From Thermohalobaculum sp039030715 (GTDB lineage Bacteria > Pseudomonadota > Alphaproteobacteria > Rhodobacterales > Rhodobacteraceae): a stretch of DNA of 25,294 nucleotides. Made by a program: the position numbers and the translations under genes. Shown here one piece after another: positions 1 through 7,571 of the stretch; positions within the stretch are counted from its first letter, which is position 1, and every line of letters begins with the position of its first letter. Where the stretch lies: NCBI GenBank assembly GCA_039030715.1, contig JBCCDU010000059.1:1-25294 (forward strand), in the 5' to 3' direction. The notes below the pieces were generated by a model. It saw only the letters and a list, made by a program, of their open reading frames with translations. It did not search any database and was not told the origin of the DNA.

Positions 1-74
1 CCTTGTCCCTGTAGAACTTCAACCTGCCGAAGCTTCGATACGATCTCTTCCGGCTTCTCTCGTTTTCCAGCCAT
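1..74 (-). CDS. IS3-family transposase OrfA, N-terminal fragment
   Basis: The first 24 residues of a transposase OrfA are present, beginning MAGKREKPEEIVSKLRQV, and the rest lies left of the window. The KPEEIV-KLRQVEVLQGQG start is characteristic of the helix-turn-helix OrfA of IS3-family elements, which binds the inverted repeats and is joined to the OrfB catalytic domain by programmed frameshifting. The start at base 74 is supported by a GGAGG ribosome binding site at 83-87, eight bases upstream. It is read away from the recombinase remnant that the element disrupts. Confidence 0.8.
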   Translation of the reverse strand, partial: MAGKREKPEEIVSKLRQVEVLQGQ

Positions 75-121
75 CGCTGATCCTCCAATTGCGGGATAAA
101 TCTATCCCAGTTGGTGGACCA
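1..121 (-). mobile_element. IS3-family insertion sequence, 5' end, cut by window edge
   Basis: The minus strand carries the start of an IS3-type orfA with its ribosome binding site, followed outwards by about 45 bases of non-coding terminus. The terminus appears to finish near base 121 with TGGTCCACC read on the minus strand, which fits the TG...CA ends of this family. Immediately beyond it, recombinase coding sequence begins, so the element has inserted into that gene. The exact boundary and any target duplication cannot be fixed because the other end is outside the window. Confidence 0.7.
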
Positions 122-593
122 ATCTCAGGGGGATAATCCATTCACACTCGTCCGTGCGCTGTTCGAAGATGCGTGGTCGCAAAGACAGGCACAGCTCGGC
201 ACATTTGGTGAGAACCTCAAGCGGCAACTGCCAATTATCCAAACCAAGATTGATAGATTGGTTGAGCGTCTGATGGACGCGACAAGTGATCCTGTAATCA
301 AAGCATATGAAGGAAGATCGACGCACTCGAACGCGACAAACTGATTGTGCGTGAAAAAATGGAAAATGTAACCCAACCACGCAAGACCTTCATAGAGTCG
401 TTCGAACCAGCCTGGAGCTTTCTTTCAAACCCTTGGAAACTATGGGAAACAGGGCAGTTTGAGCTTCAAAGAACCACCCTCAAACTTGCATTTGTGGAGC
501 CGATTGTGTTTGATCGCGGCAAGGGCGCTCGAACCGTAAAAACCACCTTACCATTCAATATGTTAGAGGGAATTTTTGCTCCCGAGTCGGGAG
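122..593 (+). pseudogene. Serine recombinase remnant (C-terminal part), IS-interrupted and frameshifted
   Basis: This is the C-terminal third of a large serine recombinase of the zinc-beta-ribbon type. It matches the better preserved copy at the right edge of the window: both share FEDAW-(E/S)QR, the RLVER coiled-coil, FLSNPWKLW and a RT(A/V)KTTL tail. The N-terminal resolvase domain and zinc ribbon are missing, cut off by the IS3 element at 1-121. A one-base loss at about 312-313 puts the second half (from base 314, KIDALERDKL) in a different frame from the first half. The tail reads straight into the antisense of tRNA-Tyr. It is a dead gene left from an element integrated at the 3' end of that tRNA. 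Confidence 0.85.
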
Positions 594-677
594 TGGTGGG
601 GGATCCTGGAATCGAACCAGGCATGGGTCTCCCCGGCGGATTTACAGTCCGCTGCCGCACCTTGCAGCGCATCCCCC
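594..677 (-). tRNA. tRNA-Tyr (anticodon GTA)
   Basis: An 84-base type II tRNA is read on the minus strand. The acceptor arms GGGGGAT and ATCCCCC pair perfectly, followed by discriminator A and an encoded CCA (594-596). The anticodon stem GCGGA/TCCGC holds the loop CTGTAAA, giving anticodon GTA. A long variable arm follows, as expected for bacterial tyrosine tRNA, and then the T arm CCTGG-TTCGATT-CCAGG. The 3' end abuts a recombinase remnant, marking it as an integration site. Confidence 0.97.
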
Positions 678-692
678 ATCCGGGTGGGGGGG

Positions 693-721
693 ATGTAGGC
701 GCGCTGCCCTGTTGGTGTCAA
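693..721 (-). promoter_or_regulatory. Sigma-70-type promoter for tRNA-Tyr
   Basis: Read on the minus strand, a perfect -35 TTGACA (716-721) is separated by 17 bases from a -10-like CTACAT (693-698). Transcription would start about 8-10 bases upstream of the mature tRNA 5' end at 677. The match, spacing and position make this the likely promoter of the tRNA. It is inferred by consensus only. Confidence 0.7.
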
Positions 722-804
722 GCGGGAAACCGAGTGTTTGAGCCCGCGCCTTGCAGCCCCAGGGCCAGGCCCCTAGTGTCGCGCCAATCAGGCAGGAGGC
801 CGAC

Positions 805-1602
805 ATGCGCAATTCGACCAAAAAACCGAAATGGGCGATCGAGAAGGATCGCAGGCGCCAGGCGGGCGACGACCATGTCTGGCTCTTCGGCCTGCATGCA
901 GTGCGCGATGCCTTGACCAATCCCGCGCGCAAGCGCCACCGATTGATCGTCACGCCCAATGCCACCCAGCGTCTGGCCGAGGCGATCGAGGCCGCTTCCA
1001 TCACGCCTGAAATCGCCGATCCGCGCAAGTTCCCTGCTCCGCTCGATCCCCAATCGGTGCATCAAGGTGCGGCGATGGAGGTCAACCCGCTGGACTGGGG
1101 CAGTGTGGAGACGCTTTGCAAACCCTATCCCAGCGATCCGCTTCCGATCGTGGTCGCACTCGACCGGGTGACCGACCCCCACAATGTAGGCGCGATCCTG
1201 CGCTCGGCCGAGGTTTTTGGCGCTCGCGCGGTGATCGCGCCGCGTCATCACGCGGCACCTGAAACCGGGGCACTGGCCAAATCGGCCTCTGGCGCGCTGG
1301 AGCGTCAGGCCTATGTCAAAGTTCGCAACTTGGCCGATACACTCGAGGCGCTGACCACGCATGGCTATCACCTCATAGGGCTTGACGGCACCGGCGAAAT
1401 GGAGATTTCTGACGCCCTCGGCGAGGCTTCGAACAGCCCCGTTTGCCTGGTGCTGGGGGCGGAAGGTCCGGGACTGCGTGAACGGACCAGACAAGTCTGC
1501 AATGCCCTGGCGCGAATCAATCCGGCTGGGGATTTCGGTTCGCTCAACGTTTCCAACGCCGCGGCTGTCGCTCTCTATGCCGCGAAAAAACGCTTTGTAT
1601 GA
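805..1602 (+). CDS. rlmB: 23S rRNA (guanosine-2'-O)-methyltransferase RlmB (TrmH/SpoU family)
   Basis: A 265-residue SpoU-class RNA 2'-O-methyltransferase. An N-terminal substrate-binding domain (about 24-105, starting with the typical WLFGLHAV) precedes the SAM-binding knotted domain. All three family motifs are present: DPHNVGAILRSAEVFGA (124-140, with the catalytic Asn and Arg), LVLGAEGPGL (215-224) and SLNVSNAAAVALY (246-258). RlmB methylates G2251 in the ribosomal P loop; the paralogue assignment rests on length and the N-terminal domain, so another TrmH-family target is possible. The start is at 805 because AGGAGG lies at 794-799, five bases upstream. The gene is divergent from tRNA-Tyr. 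Confidence 0.88.
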   Translation: MRNSTKKPKWAIEKDRRRQAGDDHVWLFGLHAVRDALTNPARKRHRLIVTPNATQRLAEAIEAASITPEIADPRKFPAPLDPQSVHQGAAMEVNPLDWGSVETLCKPYPSDPLPIVVALDRVTDPHNVGAILRSAEVFGARAVIAPRHHAAPETGALAKSASGALERQAYVKVRNLADTLEALTTHGYHLIGLDGTGEMEISDALGEASNSPVCLVLGAEGPGLRERTRQVCNALARINPAGDFGSLNVSNAAAVALYAAKKRFV

Positions 1603-1694
1603 AGGGGCTTCGTGCAGAAAATCGGTATTATGCAGGCATAATCTCACGAATTTGCGACGAAGGGTTACAGATCGTCAGGTTTTGCCCCATATTG

Positions 1695-1800
1695 TACATG
1701 TGGGAGCCGGAGGTGAACGACCGGTTCCATCTTACACTGTCCCTCGTTCCGACTTAGGCCCGCCGGCTTCTCCCCCATGAAAACCGGCGGGCTTTTTTTA
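1695..1800 (+). ncRNA. Candidate structured small RNA or leader
   Basis: The non-coding stretch between rlmB and the CoA-binding gene contains two strong hairpins in a row. The first is GGAGCCGG (1703-1710) pairing with CCGGTTCC (1721-1728) across a 10-base loop. The second is the terminator at 1758-1799. About 30 unpaired bases lie between them, and the terminator loop holds a pyrimidine-rich CTTCTCCCCC that is complementary to purine-rich ribosome binding sites. This layout resembles a trans-acting small RNA, but it may simply be the 3' untranslated end of the rlmB mRNA. No convincing promoter was found, and the 5' end given is a guess. Confidence 0.3.
1758..1799 (+). terminator. Rho-independent terminator
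   Basis: A 9-bp perfect stem, GCCCGCCGG (1758-1766) with CCGGCGGGC (1784-1792), closes a 17-base loop. A run of seven T follows at 1793-1799. It would end transcription from rlmB or from the candidate small RNA. It is the clearest intrinsic terminator in the window. Confidence 0.9.
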
Positions 1801-1874
1801 TACCTGTGGTCGACTGCGGCTTTCCAAGCGTGTGGCCGCGCGCAAAGGCTCGGTTAAACTGGATGAGGGATGCA

Positions 1875-2369
1875 ATGAAACTCCCAGACTACAGCGACGC
1901 TCACCTGCGCGAGGTGTTGTCGCGCACACGCCGAGTCGCGGCTATCGGTATGTCCTTGAACCAGATCCGACCGTCCTTCATCGTCGCGCGCTATTTGAAA
2001 GTGAAGGGGTTTCATGTCCTGCCGGTCAATCCCGTCTATGCCGGGCAGGAAGTGTTCGGCGAGACTGTCTTCGAGAGACTTTCCACCATTCCCAAAGATC
2101 GCGCACCCGTCCAGATGGTCGACATCTTCCGCAGGTCTGAAGAAGCGGGCCGCGTTGTCGATGAAGCCTTGGAGGTGTTGCTGGAACGCGGGCTCGAAAC
2201 GATCTGGATGCAGATCGGTGTCATCGACAAAAAGGCGGCCAAGCGTGCCAAGAAGAAAGGCGTCACGGTAATCATGAACCGCTGCCCCAAGATCGAGTAT
2301 CAGCGGTTGTGGGGCGAACTCGGCTGGGGCGGGTTCAACACCGGGGTGATTTCTTCGAAACTTCGCTGA
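1875..2369 (+). CDS. CoA-binding domain protein (YccU-like)
   Basis: A 164-residue single-domain protein with a Rossmann-like CoA_binding_2 fold. The glycine-containing first turn RRVAAIGMS (19-27) is followed by the family's GFHVLPVNP (45-53) and QEVFGE (58-63) segments, then IWMQIGVID, and near the C-terminus the hallmark MNRCPKIEY. Homologues bind coenzyme A and may be involved in redox sensing or CoA thiolation, but no cellular role is firmly established. The start at 1875 is preferred over upstream ATGs because GAGGGA precedes it at 1865-1870 and the family's homology begins there. It lies downstream of the strong terminator, so it should have its own promoter. Confidence 0.85.
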   Translation: MKLPDYSDAHLREVLSRTRRVAAIGMSLNQIRPSFIVARYLKVKGFHVLPVNPVYAGQEVFGETVFERLSTIPKDRAPVQMVDIFRRSEEAGRVVDEALEVLLERGLETIWMQIGVIDKKAAKRAKKKGVTVIMNRCPKIEYQRLWGELGWGGFNTGVISSKLR

Positions 2370-2378
2370 TATGCGGGC

Positions 2379-3092
2379 TCAGAATCCCCTCTGATTATTG
2401 CGATCGCCTCGGCGGTCGATCCTATCGCGGTTGCGCCGTCCCCCACCGAAAATACCTCCAATCCCGATATTGAGGTCGATCTTCGGCCCGACCCGATCCT
2501 CCGGCTGGATCGCTTGCGCGAATTCCCAGCGGCGAAAGCGGTTTTCCAAGACGCGCGCTTCCTCGAGAGGCAGCGGGCGGTACTGAATGCGACCATTGGC
2601 CGAGATTCGCATCGCATTCAACTCAGGCAGCAATTCACCCGGCGGTCGCAAGGCCTGCATCCGTCCACGTAGCAGATAAGCGTCCATTCGCATGCCTGGC
2701 ACCAGTTCGATGATCAACCGCGATCCGGCAGCCACCTCGGCAAATTCGTTTTCAACCCGGATCGACATCTCGCCTGTATCGAACAGAAACCAGCCAAAGC
2801 CGACATTGACGCCCAAGACCTTGTCGGACCATTTGAAGATTGGGTCGGAGTTCTCATCCAGTTGAACGATGGTGCCATCGGACCATTCGATCCCAGCCGA
2901 TGATCCGGAGCCGGTAGAGACACGATCTCCCTGCACGATCGCCTGGCCATCGCGTGCGGGCTGATCATTAACGAAAACCGCCCCACCGGAAACGCGAAGC
3001 CGTGCGGTGTGAGGGCCGTCAGCAATCGGTATCGGCTCGCAAGCCGCGAGGCACGCAGCGATCACAAACCCCCAGATCGGCCAGATACGCAT
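2379..3092 (-). CDS. FecR-domain lipoprotein
   Basis: A 237-residue predicted lipoprotein. A short hydrophobic signal (5-17) ends in a lipobox LAAC with Cys18 as the likely lipidated residue. Residues about 30-135 resemble a FecR domain: the VFVNDQPARDGQ...GDRVSTGSGSSAGIEWSDGT stretch is the usual FecR beta-strand pattern. The C-terminus is Gly/Arg-rich and basic, ending in repeated RGDR/NRD-type residues. Classical FecR proteins relay iron-siderophore signals to an ECF sigma factor, but there is no sigma factor or TonB receptor here, so this stand-alone version more likely has an envelope role. It faces the CoA-binding gene, 9 bases from its stop codon. Confidence 0.7.
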   Translation of the reverse strand: MRIWPIWGFVIAACLAACEPIPIADGPHTARLRVSGGAVFVNDQPARDGQAIVQGDRVSTGSGSSAGIEWSDGTIVQLDENSDPIFKWSDKVLGVNVGFGWFLFDTGEMSIRVENEFAEVAAGSRLIIELVPGMRMDAYLLRGRMQALRPPGELLPELNAMRISANGRIQYRPLPLEEARVLENRFRRWEFAQAIQPEDRVGPKIDLNIGIGGIFGGGRRNRDRIDRRGDRNNQRGF

Positions 3093-3152
3093 GAGGCATC
3101 ACCTATCAACGCCAATATTCAATTATCCCGCGAATCCCGTTTTGGGACAAGT

Positions 3153-4022
3153 TCAGGGTGTTTTCTCGAAAAGCGGACGCGGTTTTCCAACGTCGAAACT
3201 GTCGATCTGGTTCGGTGCCAACCAGATCACCTCGCGCGTCGCCGGGTTCCAAAGCCATAGGCTCGCACCCTCACGCTCGATCAACCGAAGCCCGCTGGGC
3301 AGATGGTCCCTGTCGGAGGACACCTGGATCGGATGCAGCTCCAATCTCATCGAGAATATGCCATAGGCGATGGGCAGCGCCCCCAGGGCCTGAACGCCAA
3401 CACCAGCGAATATGATCACGGCAATGGCGGGTGCCGCGGTCCTCAGCAAGATCCGCGCGGCGTACCAGATCACGCCTAGCGCCGCGACAGCATACATGAC
3501 AATTTCGTTAGCCCGCGCCTGACGTGCGCCAGCGGCTGTGTCATCGATCAGCATGGTCTTCACGCCTTCGGAGTTTGCCAGTTCCACCTGGCTCTGAAAC
3601 AGCAGGCCGGTGATCGAAAGGGCGCCCTGGAATCCCTGGGTCGCGCGAATCATCAGGAGGGAGGCAGCAACCGCCAGAAACCAGATCCCGTAACGCCCCA
3701 ACCAACGCGCCAGCGCGCCGGGAATGCGGCGCCACCCTTCTCGCCAGCCGCTCATGCTGCTCAGCGCCCAACCGGCACTCTCGCCGACGATCAGCACACC
3801 GAACAGGATCAAGGGTGCAAGCAGGATGAAGGTCGCCGCCACCTGCCCCCCGATCCCCAGAAACACCAGAGTATCCCTCGCGACAAAGGCCCAATCCAAC
3901 CCCAGCAGACGCTGATGCGCCATCATCGCAATGAACCCGAGGGCATAGAGAACCGCCATCAGCCCGGCCAGTGATCCGGACAGCCAACCGATAAACGAGG
4001 CTACTTTCTTGATCGGGTCCAT
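3153..4022 (-). CDS. Uncharacterised inner-membrane protein
   Basis: A 289-residue protein not recognised as any named family. It has about five hydrophobic segments (roughly 9-35, 50-80, 106-128, 172-190 and 194-220). A soluble segment of about 45 residues lies between the third and fourth, and a soluble C-terminal domain of about 70 residues contains a Trp-rich LWLWNPATREVIWL motif. The start at 4022 is preferred over an ATG 21 bases upstream because GGGGG lies at 4031-4035 at good distance. The stop is about 60 bases upstream of the FecR-like lipoprotein gene on the same strand, so the two may be co-transcribed and both act in the envelope. It is divergent from metY. Confidence 0.65.
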   Translation of the reverse strand: MDPIKKVASFIGWLSGSLAGLMAVLYALGFIAMMAHQRLLGLDWAFVARDTLVFLGIGGQVAATFILLAPLILFGVLIVGESAGWALSSMSGWREGWRRIPGALARWLGRYGIWFLAVAASLLMIRATQGFQGALSITGLLFQSQVELANSEGVKTMLIDDTAAGARQARANEIVMYAVAALGVIWYAARILLRTAAPAIAVIIFAGVGVQALGALPIAYGIFSMRLELHPIQVSSDRDHLPSGLRLIEREGASLWLWNPATREVIWLAPNQIDSFDVGKPRPLFEKTP

Positions 4023-4145
4023 CACTGTTCCCCCGTGAGGCACCCTATTCTACCCTATCGGCCGCATCCGGGCGAGGCGCCCCCTTTCCTCGTCACCGGA
4101 AAACGCTATGCATGTGGCAGCACCAAATCCGAGGAGGAGACCACC

Positions 4146-5456
4146 ATGTCCCAAAGCTATGGCTTCGACACGCTGCAGATCCATGCGGGCGCAAAGCCGG
4201 ACCCCGCAACCGGGGCGCGGCAGACGCCGATTTACCAGACCACGGCCTATTGCTTCCGCGATGCGGATCATGCGGCAGCCCTGTTCAATCTGCAGGAGGT
4301 TGGATTCATCTACTCCCGGCTGACCAACCCAACTGTGGCCGTTCTGCAGGAGCGGGTTGCGACGCTGGAGGGCGGCGTCGGCGCTACCGCCTGTTCCTCG
4401 GGCCATGCGGCGCAGATCATGGCGCTGTTCCCGCTGATGAGCCCGGGCGACAACGTGGTGGTCTCGGACCGGCTCTACGGCGGCTCGGTCACTCAGTTCA
4501 CCCATACGATCCGCAAGTTCGGATGGGAGGCTCGGTTCGTCGACATTAACGACTTCGACGCGATTGCGAAGAGTTGCGACAAGCGCACGAAAGCCGTTTT
4601 CTGTGAATCGATTGCCAATCCGGGCGGCGATGTCACCAACCTACCCCGCGTCGCGCGTGTGGCTGACAAGGCCGGTGTGCCGCTGGTCGTCGACAACACC
4701 TCGGCCACGCCGTTCCTCTGCAAGCCGATCGACCACGGTGCGACGCTGGTGGTCCACTCCACCACCAAATACCTTTCGGGCACCGGCACCGCGATGGGTG
4801 GGATCGTGGTCGACAGCGGCAACTTCGACTGGTCAGGGTCGGACAAGTTCCCGGCACTCAGCCAGCCGGAGGAAGCCTATCACGGCCTGAAGTTCCACGA
4901 GACATTCGGCCCCCTGGCCTTCACCCTACACGGCCATGCTGTCGGCCTGCGCGATCTGGGAATGTGTCAAAGCCCGCAGAACGCCTTCCTGACGCTGCTG
5001 GGGATCGAGACGCTCAGCCTGCGAATGGAAAAACACGTCGCAAATGCCGAGAAGATCGCCGGCTGGTTGGAAGGGCATCCCGCCGTCAAGGCCGTGAATT
5101 ATGCCGGCTTACCAAGTTCCATCTACCACAAGCGCGTGCAGAAGTTGTTTCCCAAGGGTGCGGGTGCGCTCTTCACCATTCGGCTCAAAGGCGGTTATGA
5201 CGCCTGTACCAAACTGGTCGACAGCCTCGAGCTGTTCTCGCATGTCGCCAATTTGGGCGATGCACGCAGCCTGGTGATCCACTCGGCCTCGACCACCCAT
5301 CGACAGCTCACGCCCGAGCAACGCGAAGCCGCTGGCGCAGGCGATGATGTGGTCCGCCTCTCCATCGGAATCGAAGATCCAAAGGACCTGACGGCCGATC
5401 TGGATCAGGCCTTGGCAAAAGCTACAGGCAAGGCCAGCCGCAAGAAAGCGGCCTGA
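4146..5456 (+). CDS. metY: O-acetylhomoserine sulfhydrylase (Cys/Met metabolism PLP enzyme)
   Basis: A 436-residue fold-type I PLP enzyme that makes homocysteine from O-acetylhomoserine and sulfide, the sulfur-insertion step of direct methionine synthesis. Visible features are the N-terminal TLQIHAG-KPD start, YSRLTNPT (57-64), the PLP ring-stacking region TACSSGHAA, Asp183 in VVDNTSATPF, and the PLP Schiff-base Lys208 in VHSTTKYLSGTG. Length fits MetY rather than the shorter MetB/MetC/MetZ. The start at 4146 is set by GAGGAGGAG at 4130-4138. The upstream 120 bases contain no SAM riboswitch that I recognise. A sulfotransferase gene follows after 13 bases, probably in the same operon. The C-terminus is a short Lys/Ala-rich tail. 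Confidence 0.9.
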   Translation: MSQSYGFDTLQIHAGAKPDPATGARQTPIYQTTAYCFRDADHAAALFNLQEVGFIYSRLTNPTVAVLQERVATLEGGVGATACSSGHAAQIMALFPLMSPGDNVVVSDRLYGGSVTQFTHTIRKFGWEARFVDINDFDAIAKSCDKRTKAVFCESIANPGGDVTNLPRVARVADKAGVPLVVDNTSATPFLCKPIDHGATLVVHSTTKYLSGTGTAMGGIVVDSGNFDWSGSDKFPALSQPEEAYHGLKFHETFGPLAFTLHGHAVGLRDLGMCQSPQNAFLTLLGIETLSLRMEKHVANAEKIAGWLEGHPAVKAVNYAGLPSSIYHKRVQKLFPKGAGALFTIRLKGGYDACTKLVDSLELFSHVANLGDARSLVIHSASTTHRQLTPEQREAAGAGDDVVRLSIGIEDPKDLTADLDQALAKATGKASRKKAA

Positions 5457-5469
5457 GGCGGGCAACCCC

Positions 5470-6294
5470 ATGCCGAAGACCCTGATCTGGCTCGCCTCCT
5501 ACCCGAAGTCGGGGAATACCTGGCTTCGGGCCTTTCTGGCCAATTACTTCATGCAATCTGACGGGCCCATCCCGCTCGACAAGATCCGTCATGTCAGCTT
5601 CGGCGACAGTGCGGCCGAGCCGCATCTACGCGGCACGCCGTTTAATCAGTACAATCTGCCATCTGGACAGTTGCTCCAGCTTCGAAACCGCTGGCTGCTC
5701 GAGATATCTCATCGCGGCGCTTTCAATTTCGTCAAAACCCACAACGCCCATGCAAGACTGGCCCAGGGCTGGTGGATCCCAGCGGCCCTCACCCAAACCG
5801 CCATCCATATCGTGCGAGATCCGCGCGATGTGCTGCTATCCTATGCCGATCACTGGGGCATTGGGTTACAGGACGCCGCTAGCCAAATGGCAAACCCCGA
5901 AAACAAAATCCCGCCAAACCCGAAATCGGTCATGCAATTTCTCAGCAGTTGGTCGAAACACACTGAAAGCTGGATGAAAACCCGCGATTTTCGCGTGCTG
6001 ACCGTGAAATACGAGGATATGTTGGCCGAGCCCGAGGCCACGTTCTCGAAAATCCTCGAACATATCGGTGCGCCGCTGGATCAGACAGTTCTGAGGCAGG
6101 CCATAGATCGTGCATCTTTCCGCCAACTCGCCGCAGATGAGGCCGCCAACGGGTTTTCCGAGAGCGGCACGAAACAGAAGAAGTTTTTTCGCCAAGGCAA
6201 AGCGGGCTGCTGGCACCAGAGCCTGCCACCTGATCTTGCCGACCGTATCGCCGCAAATCACCGCAGGGTCATGAAACAGCTGGGATACGACTAG
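5470..6294 (+). CDS. PAPS-dependent sulfotransferase domain protein
   Basis: A 274-residue cytosolic Sulfotransfer_1-type protein. The 5'-phosphosulfate loop SYPKSGNTWLR is at 10-20, a KTHNAH segment with the usual catalytic-His position is at about 89-94, and the 3'-phosphate motif RDPRDVLLSYADH is at 116-128. The C-terminal RQGKAGCW matches the RxGxxGxW nucleotide loop. Such enzymes transfer sulfate from PAPS to an alcohol or amine on a small molecule or glycan, and the acceptor cannot be read from the sequence. It begins 13 bases after metY, pairing an enzyme that consumes reduced sulfur with one that consumes activated sulfate. The close packing suggests one transcript. Confidence 0.85.
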   Translation: MPKTLIWLASYPKSGNTWLRAFLANYFMQSDGPIPLDKIRHVSFGDSAAEPHLRGTPFNQYNLPSGQLLQLRNRWLLEISHRGAFNFVKTHNAHARLAQGWWIPAALTQTAIHIVRDPRDVLLSYADHWGIGLQDAASQMANPENKIPPNPKSVMQFLSSWSKHTESWMKTRDFRVLTVKYEDMLAEPEATFSKILEHIGAPLDQTVLRQAIDRASFRQLAADEAANGFSESGTKQKKFFRQGKAGCWHQSLPPDLADRIAANHRRVMKQLGYD

Positions 6295-6673
6295 GCCTTC
6301 ACGCTCAGCGCGGCGCGACCACGTGTGATCGAGGCCAATGCATCGGCCAATTCGTTTAAATTCCTCTGCGACTACCTAAATACACCCAGATTTCAGAACG
6401 AAGAATCATCATAACCGCCTGCGCCCCTCAGGACCGGATTACCGTGGTTACCCGCCGGGACAATACGATCCGCGTCCTGTTTCTCAATCCGGATAACTTC
6501 TCTTTGTTGGAGAGCATCGACATCTCCGCCCTGCGCCATGGATGGTAAGACGCCCCCAATGACTATCCAGCGCTCTTGCTACGGACTTGGCCGCAGCTCC
6601 CCCATGACCTGACAGGTCCCCTCGTCAGAGGGGGCCGCATCGCCGCAGGGCATGGCAGTGCCCCAAGCGAAGA
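6295..6673. other. Gene-poor stretch with a possible degraded reading frame
   Basis: This is the longest stretch without a clear gene inside the core. Its GC content is lower than that of its neighbours. On the plus strand an open frame without a good start runs from about 6385 to the TAA at about 6545 and encodes protein-like residues such as ITVVTRRDNTIRVLFLNPDN. It may be the tail of a decayed gene. A perfect 6-bp hairpin, CCCCTC-GTCA-GAGGGG at 6618-6633, lies near the end of the aminotransferase gene but has no T-run, so it is a weak terminator candidate at best. Confidence 0.4.
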
Positions 6674-7528
6674 TCAGATGCTCTGCGCCTTCGCGTTGGC
6701 GACATAGATTTCGCGCAACCGTTTCGCCACCGGGCCCGGAGTACCATCGCCCAGCGCAATCCCATCGATTTTCACGACTGGACAGACAAAGGTAGAAGCC
6801 GCGGTGATAAATGCCTCCGAAGCGCTCTTCGCCTCATCGATGGTGAAGGGTCGCTCCTCCACCTTCATCTGCGCCTCGCGTGCCAGTTCCAGCACGCTCG
6901 CGCGCGTGATGCCGTGCAAGAGTGCGTTCGAGAGCTGGCGCGTCACGATCGTGCCGTCCTGCGTCACGATATAGGCGTTGTTCGACGTGCCCTCAGTCAC
7001 GAACCCATCCTCGACCATCCAGGCGTCATCCGCGCCCTGCTCCTTCGCCGACATCTTCGCGAAGCTGGGATAGAGCAACTGCGTCGTCTTGATGTCACGC
7101 CTGCCCCAACGCAGATCCTCGATCGGGACGACCGAAATCCCGGTCTCGGCTTGCGTGGTTTCTTCCAGCGGCTTGTCCTGGGTGAACAGCACGATCCCGG
7201 GCGCCGTATCTTTGGGCCAGGCAAAGTCCCGGTCCGCGGCTCCGCGCGTGACCTGCAGATAGATCAGACCCTCGACCAGATCGTTGCGCCGGACCAACTC
7301 GCGATGGATTTCAAGCAAGTCCTCGTCGCTGCAAGGCGCTGCCATTTTCAACTCGGACAGGCTGCGTCCCAGCCTTGCGCAATGCCCCGGCCAATCCGCG
7401 AGCTTGCCATCCAGCACCGAGGTAACCTCATAGACCGCATCGGCCATCAGAAAACCGCGATCGAAGATCGAGATCTTAGCCTCCTCCTCGGCCACATAGG
7501 CGCCATTGACATAGACAATCCGGCTCAT
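6674..7528 (-). CDS. dat: D-amino-acid aminotransferase (class IV PLP enzyme)
   Basis: A 284-residue fold-type IV aminotransferase of the D-alanine transaminase group. It opens with YVNGAYV...ISIFDRGF-ADAVYEV (6-35), the typical start of this group. It has the PLP lysine K147 in RRDIKTTQLL and the PLP-N1 glutamate in VTEGTSNNAY, and a C-terminal SASEAFITAAS cofactor loop. Dat enzymes convert D-Ala and 2-oxoglutarate to pyruvate and D-Glu. It lies 43 bases after dgcA in the same direction, so D-Glu made here could be consumed by DgcN/DgcA. The start has AAGGAG in front. Branched-chain aminotransferase or aminodeoxychorismate lyase are less likely given the N-terminal motif and context. Confidence 0.85.
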   Translation of the reverse strand: MSRIVYVNGAYVAEEEAKISIFDRGFLMADAVYEVTSVLDGKLADWPGHCARLGRSLSELKMAAPCSDEDLLEIHRELVRRNDLVEGLIYLQVTRGAADRDFAWPKDTAPGIVLFTQDKPLEETTQAETGISVVPIEDLRWGRRDIKTTQLLYPSFAKMSAKEQGADDAWMVEDGFVTEGTSNNAYIVTQDGTIVTRQLSNALLHGITRASVLELAREAQMKVEERPFTIDEAKSASEAFITAASTFVCPVVKIDGIALGDGTPGPVAKRLREIYVANAKAQSI

Positions 7529-7571
7529 CGCTCACTCCTTCGGATAGGGCGAGGTCGCCCTCCACAGCATT

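Noticed and set aside
594..916. An open plus-strand frame continuing from the left recombinase through tRNA-Tyr into rlmB.
   Set aside because: Beyond the tRNA the frame is only a shadow of rlmB and its leader. The recombinase homology ends before base 594.
1603..1780. A short peptide gene over the hairpin region downstream of rlmB.
   Set aside because: The frame has no good start or ribosome binding site, and the sequence is better explained by the hairpins and terminator.
2379..3092. An iron-signalling FecIRA system at the FecR-like lipoprotein.
   Set aside because: The protein is a lipoprotein without the usual FecR layout, and no ECF sigma factor or TonB-dependent receptor is nearby.
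4023..4145. A SAM-type riboswitch in front of metY.
   Set aside because: Alphaproteobacterial methionine genes often have SAM-II or SAM/SAH elements, but neither the conserved core bases nor a matching pseudoknot could be found in this leader.
6618..6633. A rho-independent terminator after the D-amino-acid aminotransferase.
   Set aside because: The stem is perfect, but there is no T-run on either side and it lies about 40 bases past the stop codon.
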